A DNA stretch of 64,000 nt from Flaveria trinervia (taxonomy: Eukaryota > Streptophyta > Magnoliopsida > Asterales > Asteraceae): assembly GCA_025506515.1 (NCBI GenBank), contig CM046442.1:15181687-15245686 (forward strand). Reading direction: 5' to 3'. Below the pieces are notes generated by a model. That model saw nothing but the letters and a program-made list of their open reading frames with translations, made no database searches and was not told the origin of the DNA. This document shows, piece by piece, positions 1-9,804 of the stretch; within the stretch, counting starts at the first letter, position 1; every line of letters begins with the position of its first letter. The translations under genes and the position numbers were made by a program.

Positions 1-1836
1 CACTACAACCAAGGACTCAAGATTTCAAACAAAACAGACATGTTTGACCTAGTTGACCCGTTTGACCCGTTGGTGACTTTATGTATTGTAACCATTCAAG
101 TAATCATACACATATATCATACATAGTTAACATTCAAATAGACCATATGTATGCTATATCATCCAGGTGTAACACTTAAATCATCATACAACAAGTATCA
201 TACAAGTCATGCGAATCTAGAACATTAACATATTCACTAGTTATAACATAACTAACATGTCACACAAAGATCAAACCACCCACTACATGCCATGTGAAGC
301 CACTCACGACTTCCCATCCAAAACCCTGCCAATCTACTAAGTAGGGGCCTCAGATTCGCACGCGTGTATGATGATCATAACCATAATCATTAACCATATG
401 CATTGCATCACAACAATCAATTACCAATCCCAAACATGATGCTACTACTAATCAACATCCAAATCATACATGATCATAAATGTCCAAATATCATTCATGA
501 TTACCCCGGCATCACATACAACAAATTACCATGTTCTACCACATTAGAATCTATTCATGATCATACTAACATGTTCTAACATCCCAAACATGTTCAAGCT
601 ATCATTTTCAGACTTTAGGCAAATAAAGTTTTTCTTTTGGGAAAATACATCCCAACATCTATCAACCATCCAACGTATTCATGAATTCATCATAATTATA
701 CCATCTCAAGCTCATAACAATATCTAGACATGATCAACATTACCTAATCACCATAATCTAACCATCTTCATAAACAAAAGTTTCTACTTTTGGAAAGCTA
801 TGAATCAACAACATCCATTCAAAGATTTCTAGCATTCATAACAACAATCTAGCATCTAATCATCATTATGACACAATCCATAACATCAATCCATCACTAG
901 ATCATCATTACATGCAAAATAAAGTTACTATTATTAGTAACCTATGAACACCAACTTCAATTCACTAATTTCTTGCAAAATCAATGTATCCTAACATTCA
1001 TACAACCTACTAATCATCATACATTCATCAAACAATCATCCATCATGCATAATCATGGCATTTTCGAACTAGGGTTTGCTTCATACTCAAAGTTCATGAT
1101 CAATCCACTAAAAACATAGAATTCATGCATAATCGACGTTAACTAACATGTATTCAATCTAACTAACATACCAACATCATCAACCAACATCAATTTCGAC
1201 CCCATGAAGGCCAATTCACGAATTAGGGTTCGGCCCTCAACAAAAACTCACAAAAAACATGAAAAATCTAACCTTTAAACGTGTATTAACTTGCAATTGA
1301 TGATTCCTACGTGTTGTATGCCTTGTAATCGAATCAAATTGATGTTTTGATGCTTGTTCTTGGCTGATTTTCGCAAAGGGAGGGGGTTTGGGGAGTGTTT
1401 GCGGCCGAATGGGTGGGGATTAGGGTTGGATTTGTTTTGTTTAATTTTAATTTACATAATTAACCTTTTAACCCTTGTAATTTGTATTTTAAAAACTAGG
1501 CTTTAAACTCTTTGTAAAGTGTTTTTAACTTCATAATAAAATATAAACTTATGAAAATCATTATATATCTTATCTTTATAAAAACACAAGACATACGAAT
1601 AAATAGGCACGTTTCCGCGTTACGCGATTAATTTTCTAATTAACCTTTTAAAAACGTGTAAACACATAAACATAACCCAATAATCACATAATCAATTAGA
1701 TTCACATTAAATTAACATTATCCATTATTATTAGGTCACCAACGTTAAACGACAACTAGTGTGTTCTCACGACACGTGCATACAAGACTTAACGGAACTA
1801 ACGGAGTTTGGTAACGAAAATTTACCGGATGTCACA
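1..1836 (-). mobile_element. Partial 3' LTR of Gypsy element E
   Basis: Read on the minus strand, an LTR begins at 1836 with TGTGACATCCGG, directly after a purine-rich tract, and runs off the left edge of the window. The boundary is clear because the pol C-terminus of the same element lies just to the right (2056-2600). The far LTR end, the target-site duplication and the other LTR are outside the window. The LTR start differs from that of element A (TGTGACACCCGG followed by unrelated sequence), so E is a separate family. The rest of this AT-rich stretch shows no gene. Confidence 0.75.
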
Positions 1837-2000
1837 TTATCCCCATGTTGAAAGAATTTTCGTCCCGAAAATTGCGTTATATGGTGAGAGTGTTCCATCA
1901 CTGGTCTACTGCATTGGCACACAGAAATCGAAATCGAGTGAGTTTGGATGAGTTGTCACATCATCCCCATGTTGAAAGAAATTTCGTCCTGAAATTTAAA
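1831..2000 (-). repeat. Duplicated LTR/polypurine-tract edge
   Basis: The LTR-to-internal boundary occurs twice, about 123 bp apart. Both 1831-1860 and 1954-1985 carry TGTGACA followed by a CATGGGGAT purine tract (minus-strand reading) and a conserved tail with GGGACGAAA. The outer copy borders the visible LTR; the inner copy looks like a short tandem duplication of the edge. Confidence 0.6.
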
Positions 2001-2055
2001 TCAATACCTTCGTCTGCTGGCATCGTCCCTTCGAATAGTTGAGGGTACTTAAGCT

Positions 2056-2600
2056 TCATTTGATCTTCCCGTTCCCATGTGATTCCGGTCCACGTCGCGA
2101 ATTCCAACGGATTTTAACAATAGGTATCTTGCTTTGCTTAAGTGTTTTCACCTCACGGTCCATCACCTCAACTGGTTCTTCAATAAAACGCAATTGTTCA
2201 TCCACTTGAATTTCTTCTAGTGGTACGACCATTGTTTCATAAGTTATGCACTTCTTCAGGTTTGACACGTGAAATACATCATGGATTCCACTTAGCGAAT
2301 CAGGTAGGGCTAATCGATAGGCTACTGGACCTATTCTTTCCACTATTTCAAATGGTCTAACGTACCTCGGATTTAGTTTCCCTCGTTTACCAAACCGAAC
2401 TATGCCTTTCCATGGTGAAAATTTCAACAAAATCTTGTCACCAACCTGAAACTCTAAAGGTTTCCGTGTCTTGTCAGCATAACTCTTTTGCCTGTCTCGC
2501 GCTGCAGCCATACGGTTTCGTATTTGTACAATCTTCTCGGTTGTCTCATGAATTAACTCGGGACCTGTTAGCTGAGTATCACCAATTTTGGGCGATACGA
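2056..2600 (-). pseudogene. Gypsy element E pol C-terminus (integrase tail plus chromodomain-like region)
   Basis: This is the last part of a Ty3/Gypsy polyprotein on the minus strand. It covers the integrase C-terminal region (motifs QKSYAD, VGDKILLK, SPWKG, FGKRGKL, GPFEI, YRLALP, VFHVSNL) and then a chromodomain-like tail (EEPVEVMDREVKTL, VKIRWNSRRGPE). The tail is characteristic of chromoviruses of the Tekay/Del type; clade is my inference. The upstream integrase core, RT and gag are missing: coding similarity stops near 2590-2600, where plus-strand gag of element A begins. The final residues after RRGPE look frameshifted. It is non-functional as it stands. Confidence 0.85.
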
Positions 2601-3067
2601 ACACGTATGAACTTACTTGGGAACAACTAAAAGAAATGCTGCTTAAGGAATACTACCCACGTAATGAGCTCCAGAAGATCGAGACCGAATTCTGGAACCA
2701 TACCATGGAAGGAGCTGAGATCCGGGCATGCACATCAAGATTCAATGACCTTGCTAGACTGGTACCTCGAATGGTTACACCAGAATACGTCCGAATTGAA
2801 AGATACATATGGGGATTGGCACCTCCAATAAGAAGTAATGTTACAGCTTCCAAACCTACCACCATCCAAAGTGCGATCGCTATTGCACACTCCTTAGTTG
2901 ATGACGCGATACGAAATGGAACCCTGATCAAGAAGAATGATCATGGAAAAAGTGCGATGGAAATTGAAAGGAAGACGATTAAAGTGAACAGAAGATCGTT
3001 TGATGGAAAGAGGAAGTGGTTTGAAAACCTCAAGGGACAAGTAAACAACAGGAAAAATTTTAATTAG
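2600..3067 (+). pseudogene. Gag fragment of element A
   Basis: About 155 residues match the middle and end of a plant Gypsy gag: LTWEQLKEMLLKEYYPRNE, then a WNHTMEGAEI segment, DLARLVPRMVTPE, RYIWGLAPPIR and TTIQSAIAIA. These are the usual landmarks of the retrotransposon gag domain. The N-terminal part is absent because the sequence joins element E near 2590-2600. The frame ends at a TAG at 3065-3067, just before the nucleocapsid region. Confidence 0.85.
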
Positions 3068-3094
3068 AGATCTGAACGAGTTTATGTTGCAACA

Positions 3095-3345
3095 TCAAAC
3101 AATGGAAGGACAAACAAAGAATCTCAAGGGAAATGCAAAAAATGTGGATATCCCCACACTGGTGATTGTAAAATTTGTACTCATTGCCATAAATTTGGAC
3201 ATCTGAGCCAAAATTGCCGAGCAAAATCTGATGGAAGGATAATCAGAAATGATCAAGCTTGTTATGAGTGTGGTGTAATTGGACACTTCAAGAAGAACTG
3301 CCCAAGGTTGAATCCGGTCCAGGGTCAGAGGGAGAGCTTTTGAAA
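3095..3345 (+). pseudogene. Nucleocapsid zinc-knuckle region of element A
   Basis: Translation of this stretch shows three cysteine/histidine clusters. The first is CKKCGYPHTGDC. The next two are canonical CX2CX4HX4C knuckles (CTHCHKFGHLSQNC and CYECGVIGHFKKNC). Such knuckles bind the genomic RNA during packaging. The segment is separated from the upstream gag fragment by a stop codon, and a TGA falls just before the protease segment. All key Cys and His residues of knuckles 2 and 3 are intact. Confidence 0.8.
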
Positions 3346-3646
3346 TGAATGCCAAGGAAGCACAACAAGAACCGTCAGTAGTTAACGGTACGTTTCTTAT
3401 CAATAATCATTATGCCTCCATCTTGTTTGACGCTGGTGCTGATCTAAGTTTTGTATCCAAAGAGTTTGAACCATCATTGGGAATTAAACCATGTAAGCTA
3501 AGAAAGAAGTATATTATAGAGCTAGCTAATAGAAAGAAAATATAATCCAATGAAATAATAGAAATTGCACGATACAACTTAACAACCATCTCTTTAGTAT
3601 TGATTTATTACCTGTCAATCTTGGAAGTTTCGACGTTGTTATTGGA
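3345..3646 (+). pseudogene. Aspartic protease region of element A
   Basis: The segment carries the retroviral-type protease signature around ASILFDAGADLSFVS. The catalytic D-S/T-G is altered to D-A-G, which should weaken or abolish activity. The frame stops at a TAA at 3543-3545 (after ELANRKKI); the remaining protease sequence up to the IGMDWLS motif at about 3640-3660 lies in a shifted frame. This enzyme normally cleaves the gag-pol precursor. Confidence 0.75.
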
Positions 3647-4735
3647 ATGGATTGGCTCTCTCGGAATCATGCTGAAATAGTATGTTTTGAGAAAATCATC
3701 CGATTGCCAACTTCTGGTGGAGAACTCCTAATCATACAAGGAGAAAAAGGAAAACCCTCCTTTAAGATTATAAGTGTCATGAAAACTTATGGATACTTGA
3801 ATGAAGGATATCCCGCCTTTCTAGTAAAAGCCATTGGCACTAAGAATGAAGAGCAAAAAATTGAGGACATTCCCATTGTACGAGAATACCCAGAGGTATT
3901 TCCCGAAGATTTGCCAGGATTACCTCCACAAAGACAGATCAAATTTCGAATTGATTTAATACCTGGAGCTGCACCAGTAGCACGATCACCGTATCGACTG
4001 GCACCTTCTGAAATGCAGGAGTTGTCTAAGCAACTGCAAAAATTATTAGACAAAGGATTCATTCGACCAAGTTTTTCTCCATGGGGAGCACTAGTGCTAT
4101 TCGTCAAAAAGAAAGACGGATCATTCAGAATGTGTATCGATTATCGAGAATTAAACAAACTCACCATTAAAAATCGATACTCACTACCAAGAATCGATGA
4201 TTTGTTCGATCAACTACAAGGATCCAGCTACTACTCAAAGATAGATTTACGATCTGGATATCACCAACTGTTGATAGCAGAAGAGGATGTTCCAAAAAAG
4301 GCTTTTAGAACACGTTACGGTCATTACAAATTTCTAGTAATGCCGTTTGGATTGACCAACGCACCCGCAATATTCATGGATCTTATGAATAGGGTTTGTA
4401 AGCCCTACTTGGACAAGTTTGTGATAGTATTCATCGATGATATTCTGATATATTCACAATCCAAGGAAGAACATGAGCAACATCTCAGGCTAATCCTAAA
4501 CATCTTAAAGAAAGAAAAGTTGTACGCAAAATTATCAAAATGTGAATTTTGGTTCGAGAAGTTCGATTTCTCGGACACGTTATTAATGAAAAGGGTATCA
4601 CATGGATCGGCCAAGATTGAAGCAATTAGAAACTGGGAAGCCCCCAATCTCCAAGAAACAAGTACGACAATTTTTAGGGTTAGCTGGTTATTACGTAGGT
4701 TTATAGAAAATTTTTTGAAGATAGCCCAACCCTGA
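3647..4735 (+). pseudogene. Reverse transcriptase of element A
   Basis: The open segment begins at the protease/RT linker (GMDWLSRNHAEI) and continues through the Gypsy RT landmarks in order: EDLPGLPP, PYRLAPSEM, KGFIRPSFSPWGA, FVKKKDGSFRMCIDYRELNK, PLPRIDDL-like, KIDLRSGYHQ, AFRTRYGHYKF, MPFGLTNAP, and the catalytic FIDDILIY (equivalent of YVDD). About 290 residues look intact. After CEFWFEK the frame slips (DFSDTLL in place of the usual FLGH-type motif), so the connection to RNase H is broken. This is the best-preserved pol domain of element A. Confidence 0.9.
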
Positions 4736-5366
4736 CCCTATTGACTCGCAAGGATAAGAATTACATGTGGGGCGAAGATCAAGAAAGAGCTTTTCAATTA
4801 TTGAAGCAGAAGTTGTGCAGTGCACCATACTGTCTCTACCAAATGGAAAAGAGGGATTTATAGTGTATTGTGATGCCTCACGATTAGGTGTTGGATGTGT
4901 ATTAATGCAGAAAGATAAAGTCATCACTTATGCATCAAGACAATTAAAGGTGCATGAGAGAAGAATTACACCACCATGACCTAGAATTAGGAGCTGTTGT
5001 TTTCGCTCTTAAAATATGGAGACATATTTGTATGGAACCAAATGTGTCATATATACGGATCATAAGAGTCTGCAACATATTTAATCAAAAGGATTTAAAT
5101 ATGAGACAGCGCCGTTGGGTGGAGCTGTTGAATGATTATGACTGCGATATCCGATATCACCCACGCAAGGTGAATGTTGTGGCAGATGCACTTAGTAGGA
5201 AAGAAAGGGAAAAGCCGCTACGAGTGCGAGCGTTGAAACTTACCATATACTCGAACCTTACTAACAAAATTCGCAATGCTCAACTCGAAGCATTGAAAGA
5301 TGAAAACTTGGAAAGTGAAGGTCTGCGAGGAATGGTCAAGGAATTAACAACAGACTTGATAAAATG
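4736..5366 (+). pseudogene. RNase H region of element A
   Basis: Two pieces in different frames match a Gypsy RNase H. The first ends in IVYCDASRLGVGCVLMQ and VITYASRQLKVHE. The second starts near HHDLELGAVVFALKIWRH and runs to NQKDLNMRQRRWVELLNDY, YHPRKVNVVADALSRKE. A frameshift occurs around 4960-4980, and the usual tyrosine-rich stretch after KIWRH is garbled. The segment continues into the linker (LTNKIRNAQ) and ends in a TGA near 5366. Confidence 0.8.
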
Positions 5367-6125
5367 ATGCGTTTTGCAAATAGAATTGGGTTCCTGAGAG
5401 TGGAGAGTTGATGAGTTTGATGGGCGATCCACAACTCAATCGACCCCAGGAATCGACAAATAATGTATCATGATGGAAGGAATTTTTCTAGTGGCCTAAC
5501 ATGAAGGGAGACATAGCTTCGTATGTTAACCAATGCATGACTTGCTCCAAAGTAAAGGCAGAATCAGAAACCATCGGGACTTCTACAACAGCCGGAAATT
5601 CCGAAATGGAAATGGGAATGCATTGCCATGGATTTTGTGACAAAATTACCCAGGACAACAAGTGGTTATGATACCATTTGGGTAATTGTTGATCGACTCA
5701 CGAAATCTGCACATTTCCTACCGATGAAGGAGACCTACAGTATGAGCAAATTGGCAAGCTTATACATCAAAGAAGTAGTGTCACGCCACGGTGTACCAGT
5801 CTCGATCATATCAGATAGGGATAGTCGATTCACCTCTAGATTTTGGCAAACCCTACAGGAAGCCATGGGTACCCGACTAGATATGAGCATGGCCTATCAC
5901 CCACAAACAGACGGACAGAGCGAGAGAACTATTCAGACTCGGGAAGATCTATTAAGAGCATGTGTGATCGATTTTGGTGGAAATTGGGACACTCATCTAC
6001 CATTAGCTGAGTTTTCCTATAATAATAGTTATCACACCAGCATCAAGGCCGCTCCATTCGAAGCACTGTACGGAAGGAAGTGTCGATTGCCGTTATGTTG
6101 GGCTGACATTGGGGAAAGAAATTAA
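5367..6125 (+). pseudogene. Integrase of element A (decayed zinc finger plus core)
   Basis: The first 260 bp correspond to the HHCC zinc-binding part but are full of stops; only traces such as WPNMKGDIASYVNQCMTCSKVKAE are recognisable. From 5628 the catalytic core is open: MDFVTKLPRT, IVDRLTKSAHF (first Asp), IISDRDSRFTS (second Asp), YHPQTDGQSERTIQT (catalytic Glu), then NNSYHTSIKAAPFEALYGR and CWADIGE. All three DDE residues are present. The frame breaks at 6123-6125, after which the C-terminus continues in another frame. Confidence 0.85.
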
Positions 6126-6673
6126 CAGGGCCAGAAATTATACAAGAGACAACAGACAAGATTGTTCAGATCAGAAAGAGACTAGAAATTGCTAATAGTC
6201 GGCAAAAGAGCTATGCAGATAACCGAAGAAAGCCATTAGAATTCACGGTCGGCGATAGAGTGTTATTGAAGGTATCTCCATGGAAGGGTATTATGAGATT
6301 TGGAAAAAGAGGGAAGCTGAGTCCACGATTCATAGGACCCTTTGAAATCATGGAACGGATTGGGAAGGTTGCATACCGACTCAGACAACCAGAGGAACTT
6401 GGAAATATGCACAATGTATTCCACGTATCTAATTTAAGGAAATGCATGACGGATGAATCCCTAGTTATTCCACCAGACGAAGTTAGTATCGACGACAAAC
6501 TTCACTTCATCGAAGAGCAAATAGAGGTCTTAGATTGGAAAATTCAGAAACTCAGACGGAGACAAATCAAATTAGTTAAAATCCGATGGAACTCTAGAAG
6601 AGGACCTGAATTTACTTGGAACGTCAAGATGAAATGCAACAAAAGTATCCTCACTTGTTCAAACCAGAATTGA
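6126..6673 (+). pseudogene. Integrase C-terminus and chromodomain-like tail of element A
   Basis: Continuation of integrase in a shifted frame: SRQKSYADNRRKPLEF, VGDRVLLKVSPWKG, GKLSPRFIGPFEI, VAYRLRQPEELG, VFHVSNLRKC, then the chromodomain-like tail EEQIEVLDWKIQKLRR, VKIRWNSRRGPEFTW. It stops at 6671-6673, about 50 bp before the polypurine tract. Such tails are thought to steer chromovirus integration towards heterochromatin. It is clearly diverged from the homologous fragment of element E. Confidence 0.85.
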
Positions 6674-6712
6674 CTCAGGCTCAACAACATAAATTTTGGG
6701 ACGAAATTTCTT

Positions 6713-6726
6713 TAACAAGGGGAGAC
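6713..6726 (+). promoter_or_regulatory. Polypurine tract of element A
   Basis: The sequence AACAAGGGGAGAC directly precedes the LTR start TGTGACACCC. Polypurine tracts prime plus-strand DNA synthesis. The upstream GGGACGAAATTTC block is shared with element E's edge. Confidence 0.8.
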
Positions 6727-6886
6727 TGTGACACCCGGTCAAATCAGGTCAACGCCAGCTCAACTCTGTCTAATAATAATAAACGTTGATTTATTATCTC
6801 TGACTCGTTTAAACTTTCCGAGACCTTGACCAATGTTAACACGAACTCCCGTTGCCAATTAACCGATGGAGACCTTAGATTAATAT

Positions 6887-6945
6887 AATAATAATATAAT
6901 AATAATAATAATAATAATATATAATAATAATAATAAGATTAATAA
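6887..6945. repeat. (AAT)n microsatellite in LTR A
   Basis: Imperfect ATA/AAT trinucleotide repeat of about 58 bp, interrupted by TATATAATA, a short distance inside the LTR. Confidence 0.9.
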
Positions 6946-7062
6946 CGAAATCTAAGAAGATTATGTGGTCTGCATGCAAGACAACACATTCTCCCAATGT
7001 GTTTAAATTTCACATAACACACACAAAACTCTTCACTTCCTCATTCTCTCCATCTTCCACAC

Positions 7063-7480
7063 ACACACACACATACCATCACCCCCATCGGCCACCTGCC
7101 GCCGCCGGTCACCTGCCGCCGCCGGCCACCTGCGCCCGCCGGCCACCTGCCCCCTCGCACCGCCACCTGCCACCCACACCGCCCTGCCCACCCGTCGCCA
7201 CCTCCACCGTAGCCGCCACCTTCACACCCCACCGCCCCGCGACACCACCCACACCTGACATTATCGACACCACCACTCACACCCGACACCACCATCGCCA
7301 TCACCTACACCTGACACCACCATCATCACACCTACACCCGACAGCACCATCGCCACCACCCACACCCGACGCCACCATCTCCACCACCGACACCCGTCGC
7401 CAACTCGAAACCCCCTTCCCTTCTCTTTCGGTGACCGCAAACACCACCATTAGTGACCTTACTTATATTTTCACTAAGGA
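7063..7480 (+). repeat. C-rich tandem repeat block in LTR A
   Basis: A short (CA)n run is followed by degenerate units of the type GCCGCCGGCCACCTG (about 7092-7170), and then CACCACC-CACACCCGACAC units (about 7200-7400). The block stays open for about 170 codons as proline/histidine/threonine-rich low-complexity sequence, but there is no recognisable domain, so I treat it as an LTR leader repeat and not as a gene. Confidence 0.7.
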
Positions 7481-9090
7481 ACTCTAGTTTGGAACTTGGT
7501 ATAGAACCGAAGTGTTCGTCAAGAATCGAGGATCGTGCTTGCATTGTATTAAAAGTTCCATCTAGTGTCACCAAAGGTATATTTGATTAGATAATGTATA
7601 TATGTTCATGCATGGATGATCAAGATAAGGATCTTGATGAACCATAATTCACCCATTTAAGGATTGTATGAAATGGTTGTTTTGTTTATGATGATTGGGT
7701 ATAAATGATTCTTTAATGATTAAATGAATCTGAAAATGTATTGGTAAATGATTTTAGTTTAATAAAATCATGTTACTTGGAGATTTGGATAGTAAGAAGA
7801 TATATATGTATGTATACGTCACTATGTATGTAGGTATGAACTTATAAGTGGAAAATTAATGTATTATGGCCTTGTTAGAAACATTAAGAAAATTTTGTTG
7901 ATGAAGGATGATTATTAGTATGGAAACTTAGGATAATAACTAAGTTGAAGACCTTGGGTGACATTATTAAGAAATGATAATAAAGAATGACTAAAATGAT
8001 AAAATAAAAGGTTGATACTTGGACATGTTAAAAGACTTCACTAGGTAAAACTAAAGAAAAATATATTTGGACAATTCATGACTAATAAAACTTATATAAA
8101 TATATATGTAATTATTTTAGACTACAATTGCAAATTAATGAAGTTTTATGTTTGGTAAAAAAATAATATAAGTATTAATAATAAATAATCTTAATAACTA
8201 TAAGAGAATTATTTTATAAAAAGTAAAATGGAAGCTTTTGCATAAAGATTATTAGTAACAAAACTATTAACTGAATTTTGAATAAAGACTAATATGTACA
8301 AGTTTGGAAAGTCATAGTTTTATAACATAAGACACTTAAATTAGAAAATCACTAATTAAATACAAATTTTAACGCAAGGTTCACGAGTAAAATAGTAAAG
8401 ACATAAGACATCTAGAATATGAGCAAGGAATAAATATTAGTGAAAAGGTATTCAACCCTAAAAAGAAAAAGATAATAGTTTTTATTACAAATTTAAAAAA
8501 GAATACATTTCTAAGTAATGAAACACATACTATTTTAAAACAACTAAATGGGTGAAATGCATTCGTAAGCATAAATCATCATATATTGACCATAATGCTC
8601 ATGATTAGGGTTTCATTATCAAAAAGCCTAGCACGTTGGTTCGTTTCATCAATCGCACTCAAGGTGAGTTCTTCGGCCCCATTTTAAATCTTATTTTTAA
8701 TTGTTTTGGGGGAAAAGCATGAAATGATACTTTAAAATATATGATGGGTCAAACAGGATAATATATATTATGAGGGTATAAGTTTGGGTCAGTAGTATGG
8801 ATATATATACTATTGAGCCCTAAATCCCCCTATAATCATTAACATCAGGGGTGAGGCCACAGAGTATATTGGTAGATCTATCGGGTTAGAATGGCCCGCT
8901 CTCGCGATCAGTCGCGCTGGTCAGGTTGTGGCGAGGGAGTTTATATGGGGCAACGACGTGTTTCTTGGTTTGATTATGGGCTTATGACCTAAATTATCAT
9001 AGTACCTAGCTAGTCTATGTGGAATATATTATGCCTTGTTTCATCATATTATTTTCAAAATAAATGTTTGCGAAACTACAAAACCCCGAA

Positions 9091-9151
9091 AGCTCACCAA
9101 CTTTATGTTGACTTATTTACCCTTCATGCTTTTCAGGGTTATAGGTGAGCT
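9091..9151 (+). other. Possible stem-loop in LTR A
   Basis: AGCTCACC at 9091-9098 pairs perfectly with GGTGAGCT at 9144-9151 across a 45-nt spacer, 266 bp from the LTR end. Confidence 0.5.
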
Positions 9152-9417
9152 CTATATGGATTTCCGGAACTTTGTCTTTGGAGGGTCAAACATTTCAAAC
9201 GTCTTTAAATAAAATTAGGTTCATGTAATGAAAACAGTATTATGTGTTACTACAGAAATGTTAAACGTTGTTTAACAAAATACTTTTATGATAATAATAT
9301 ATGATTTTCATGACTAACGTTATCTTTGAGTACGTTTGACTATAAAAGCTGGGTCAACTCCAACTTCCGTTACCACCACATCACGCGACCTTCCGCTGCG
9401 GTTTTCGGGGTGTGACA

Positions 9418-9804
9418 CACCACGTGAAGCTTTTGATGATCTACCACCGGCCATCCTCTAACACACTATAAGATTCAAAAACTAACATGATCATTCAAAG
9501 GACAGCTAAGTTTATGTCAAGTATAGTAAGTCCCTAATTACAGTGGCCAGTTATGATTAGCCATTTACTTTACTCTTCATACCTCAAGCATTACCTATCC
9601 TGACTACATCAGTATCTAAATCTACTAACAACACATAAACCACATAACATGCACACATAATGTCGGTTAACATTAAGAAAATACTTGATGGCACGCAACT
9701 ACTCGGACTGGCATCGCTTCCCTTTCCGTCCCATTTTCAGTTTAAATTTAGGTTTATTTTGAAAATTTACCCGTTTCACTTAAACTTTGGCTCTGATACC
9801 AACT
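9418..9804 (-). mobile_element. Gag start and leader of element C (remnant)
   Basis: This block matches 16619-17006, the gag start and untranslated leader of element B, almost base for base. On the minus strand it has a primer-binding site next to the LTR at 9805, a leader of about 330 bp, then a gag start reading MAGGRSSKASRGG before it is cut at 9418 by the LTR end of element A. It therefore belongs to a second element lying on the other side of B's shared LTR. The rest of C is not present in the window. Confidence 0.75.
9785..9801 (-). promoter_or_regulatory. Primer-binding site of element C (initiator Met tRNA)
   Basis: On the minus strand TGGTATCAGAGCCAAAG complements the 3' end of plant initiator methionine tRNA. 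It lies three bases from the LTR end at 9805. Confidence 0.85.

Larger units (their letters stand above)
2600..9417 (+). mobile_element. 5'-truncated Ty3/Gypsy element A
   Basis: On the plus strand, in order: gag remnant, zinc knuckles, protease, reverse transcriptase, RNase H, integrase with chromodomain-like tail, polypurine tract and a 2.69-kb LTR. No 5' LTR, primer site or gag N-terminus is present; the left end runs straight into element E. The order PR-RT-RH-IN is that of Ty3/Gypsy. The right LTR end (9417) abuts sequence matching the gag start and leader of element C, so A appears inserted in C, although C's left side is not visible. The reading frame is broken at many points. Confidence 0.85.
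6727..9417 (+). mobile_element. 3' LTR of element A (2.69 kb)
   Basis: It runs from TGTGACACCCGG next to the polypurine tract to GGGGTGTGACA, where sequence of element C resumes. The LTR contains an AT-rich trinucleotide repeat, a C-rich tandem repeat block (7063-7480), long AT-rich sequence, and a possible stem (AGCTCACC/GGTGAGCT) 266 bp from its end. No matching 5' LTR is present, so divergence cannot be measured. Confidence 0.8.

Noticed and set aside
1..2600. E as the missing left half of element C
   Set aside because: Orientation would fit, but E's LTR starts TGTGACATCCGG while C's LTR starts TGTAACACCCG, and the chromodomain-like tails are of different types.
6963..7487. Proline/histidine-rich open frame of 174 codons
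   Set aside because: Low-complexity C-rich repeat inside an LTR with no recognisable domain.
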